A stretch of 64,000 nt of DNA from Bifidobacterium miconisargentati (lineage in GTDB: Bacteria; Actinomycetota; Actinomycetes; Actinomycetales; Bifidobacteriaceae), in contig NZ_JAHBBJ010000002.1 of NCBI RefSeq assembly GCF_019331675.1, positions 124,001-188,000 of the forward strand, given 5' to 3'. Of this stretch, positions 63,701 to 64,000 are shown in pieces. A model generated the notes under the pieces. The model did not search any database. It worked only from the letters and a program-made list of their open reading frames with translations, and was not told the DNA's origin. Every line of letters begins with the position of its first letter. Within the stretch, counting starts at the first letter, position 1. A program made the translations under genes and the position numbers.

Positions 63701-63909
63701 TATACACTATGGCTAACTCCGCGCAAACCAATAATCTCGTTCCCGGCGGAAAGATGTATTACCGAACTTCACCGTGGCGTCTCGGAGTATATGCCGTGGA
63801 TGTGATTATTACAATCGGCGTGGCGGTAGGAATCATTATGACTCTGCGTCGAGCCAAAGACGAGAAGATTCATCCTGAAAACTATAAGAGCAAAAGAAAC
63901 GGAAAGTGA
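60709..63909 (+). CDS. Large membrane-anchored GH3 enzyme with inverted domain order
   Basis: The 1066-residue protein starts with a membrane helix (GIFRAIVIPIMAVFVIFAVVLTVV) and ends with another (GVYAVDVIITIGVAVGIIM) and a basic tail. The alpha/beta-sandwich domain normally second in GH3 (VLLKNDGTLPL...) comes first, then the fibronectin-III domain (VTNTGDVAGKEVVQVY). The catalytic barrel (SEHDGPQGL, EYYSEDP, LKHFAM) comes last, with nucleophile Asp943 in VITDYDQG. The codons use far more A and T at third positions than neighbours, which suggests transfer. Both termini would be cytosolic, with the enzyme outside. Confidence 0.88.
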   Translation: MKQKKLRMRGGIFRAIVIPIMAVFVIFAVVLTVVTNYFTPSLDAFLGKGAKAYSNPNGTSGWDASYYDFDASNSEEALKNSAVIAERIADEGEVLLKNDGTLPLKSTTAITPMGYRYLNPVMSGSGSGSTNTSSNYVYDAEKGITEAFDNVNTEFVNAMKKAATIEVAPKSSSGEGGATAFLGSGLNITEYDVADLKSVASTCKDTVGIVFIGRVSGEGGDLYSLEYEDGTPHELALTQAERNMIDYAKTNCKHVVVVLNSTNTMQIPELQDDNQINAILQIATPGALGFKSLGRILNGEVNPSGRTVDTFVSDLTTSPTYANFDNGTGMSDYENTSYTRNIWLAQYLGGAEFKAPFREYEEGVYMGYRWYETASEVGYFTSSNLPAGEADPYYNRDNGVVYPFGYGLSYTTFKQEIANYDDSNDRITVDVSVTNTGDVAGKEVVQVYYRAPYTQFDIDNSIEKPTANLIAFSKTRELQPGASETVTLIFNKEDMASYCYTHTNGNNTTGSYVLEKGDYAITLRADSHDVIDERTTNVAKTIWYNGEDGSVRESEKIAQSQLNDDGTTTGMPAKAEENPDATYVAASNQFDHANQYMTDSSIGHDVTILTRADWNHTQPSAPTDETRQASDTVKKWLDYGYATSEKYGNGEWDEASDSTIGNGKSSKIYVAEKDAPASGKDNGLTMSNMRGLSYYDKRWDNLLDQIDYNDDQINYALFANGYASGGLDSVGKPATSEHDGPQGLALNDSSGNSWVDACSFPSATTMAQTFNVELAYAMGAAVGEENYFVDGGGWYAPAVNMHWSAFSGRNYEYYSEDPLVSGKMAAQVISGAGDKGTYCALKHFAMIEQEEWRSWIPSAWATEQTVREIYLKPFEIAVKEAKKTIKYISDDKGTVSTKTMRAADCMMTSGWSGIGGLWTAYDYNLMTNVLRNEWGFQGFVITDYDQGNGPNDNVAVNRMVRAGVDQHMIDKTLSPGKYTSTDTATGKAALRRAVKNTLYTMANSAQTNNLVPGGKMYYRTSPWRLGVYAVDVIITIGVAVGIIMTLRRAKDEKIHPENYKSKRNGK

Positions 63910-64000
63910 GGCTAATCCACTAATAGAACAAATTGTCTTTTCCCAACAAGAAGAATAGGTTGACGGCCGATATGCTTCTGCCTTTGACTGGGTAGATAAT
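63910..64000. other. Window end, non-coding
   Basis: AT-rich 91 bases after the GH3 stop. No gene start or clear terminator is visible before the window ends. Confidence 0.3.

Overview
The window is actinobacterial chromosome with high GC and strong AGGAGG-type ribosome binding sites. Several things point to Bifidobacterium: a Pup, PafA, Dop and ARC locus with no 20S proteasome genes, clusters of intracellular glycoside hydrolases each with its own TetR regulator, and close protein resemblance to bifidobacterial families. The species cannot be fixed from sequence alone. No rRNA, tRNA, CRISPR array or intact insertion sequence was seen.

Layout. 1-2000: the tail of an upstream gene, a block of GTGCGGGA hairpins, a broken Gfo/Idh/MocA gene and a MerR regulator. 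2025-5392: an SDR dehydrogenase, a translationally coupled OFA-type MFS transporter and an intact Gfo/Idh/MocA oxidoreductase. 5518-24494: a large glycan or glycoside island in three parts. Part one is TetR, MFS permease, GH42, GH30 and GH31. Part two is TetR, GH3, a DUF5060/DUF4038-type hydrolase and an HSL-type esterase. Part three is TetR divergent from a second GH3. None of these hydrolases has a signal peptide, so the island imports small glycosides and cleaves them inside the cell. Palindromic operators sit at the promoters, and one half-site pair (TATCTA-N8-TAGATA) recurs three times.

24820-29227: a MarR regulator and a heterodimeric ABC exporter in one ATGA-coupled operon. 29393-30365: a SAM-dependent methyltransferase preceded by a recognisable TPP riboswitch on the same strand. 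30657-34200: a MacB-like ABC operon with a membrane-anchored surface protein. 34184-49798: mostly housekeeping genes: a divergent Dxs-like transketolase, a quinone-oxidoreductase-like MDR, purE-purK, a Fur-family regulator, metK, rpoZ, ilvD, priA-HAD-fmt, serB and a DedA protein.

49881-55926: the pupylation locus (ARC ATPase, Dop, an inositol-monophosphatase-like protein with a degraded metal site, Pup, PafA). The ATPase carries a perfect EF-hand-type loop inserted in its AAA domain. 56018-63909: a LytTR two-component system, then GH43, a GtrA-like membrane protein and a large doubly membrane-spanning GH3 enzyme with inverted domain order and lower GC.

Two repeat families run through the intergenic spaces. 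One is a roughly 47-bp double hairpin (ten copies at seven loci, three as head-to-head pairs). The other is a tandem unit of about 52 bp with a TTGCC/GGGGCAA stem, in two arrays that flank the DUF4038-hydrolase and esterase genes.
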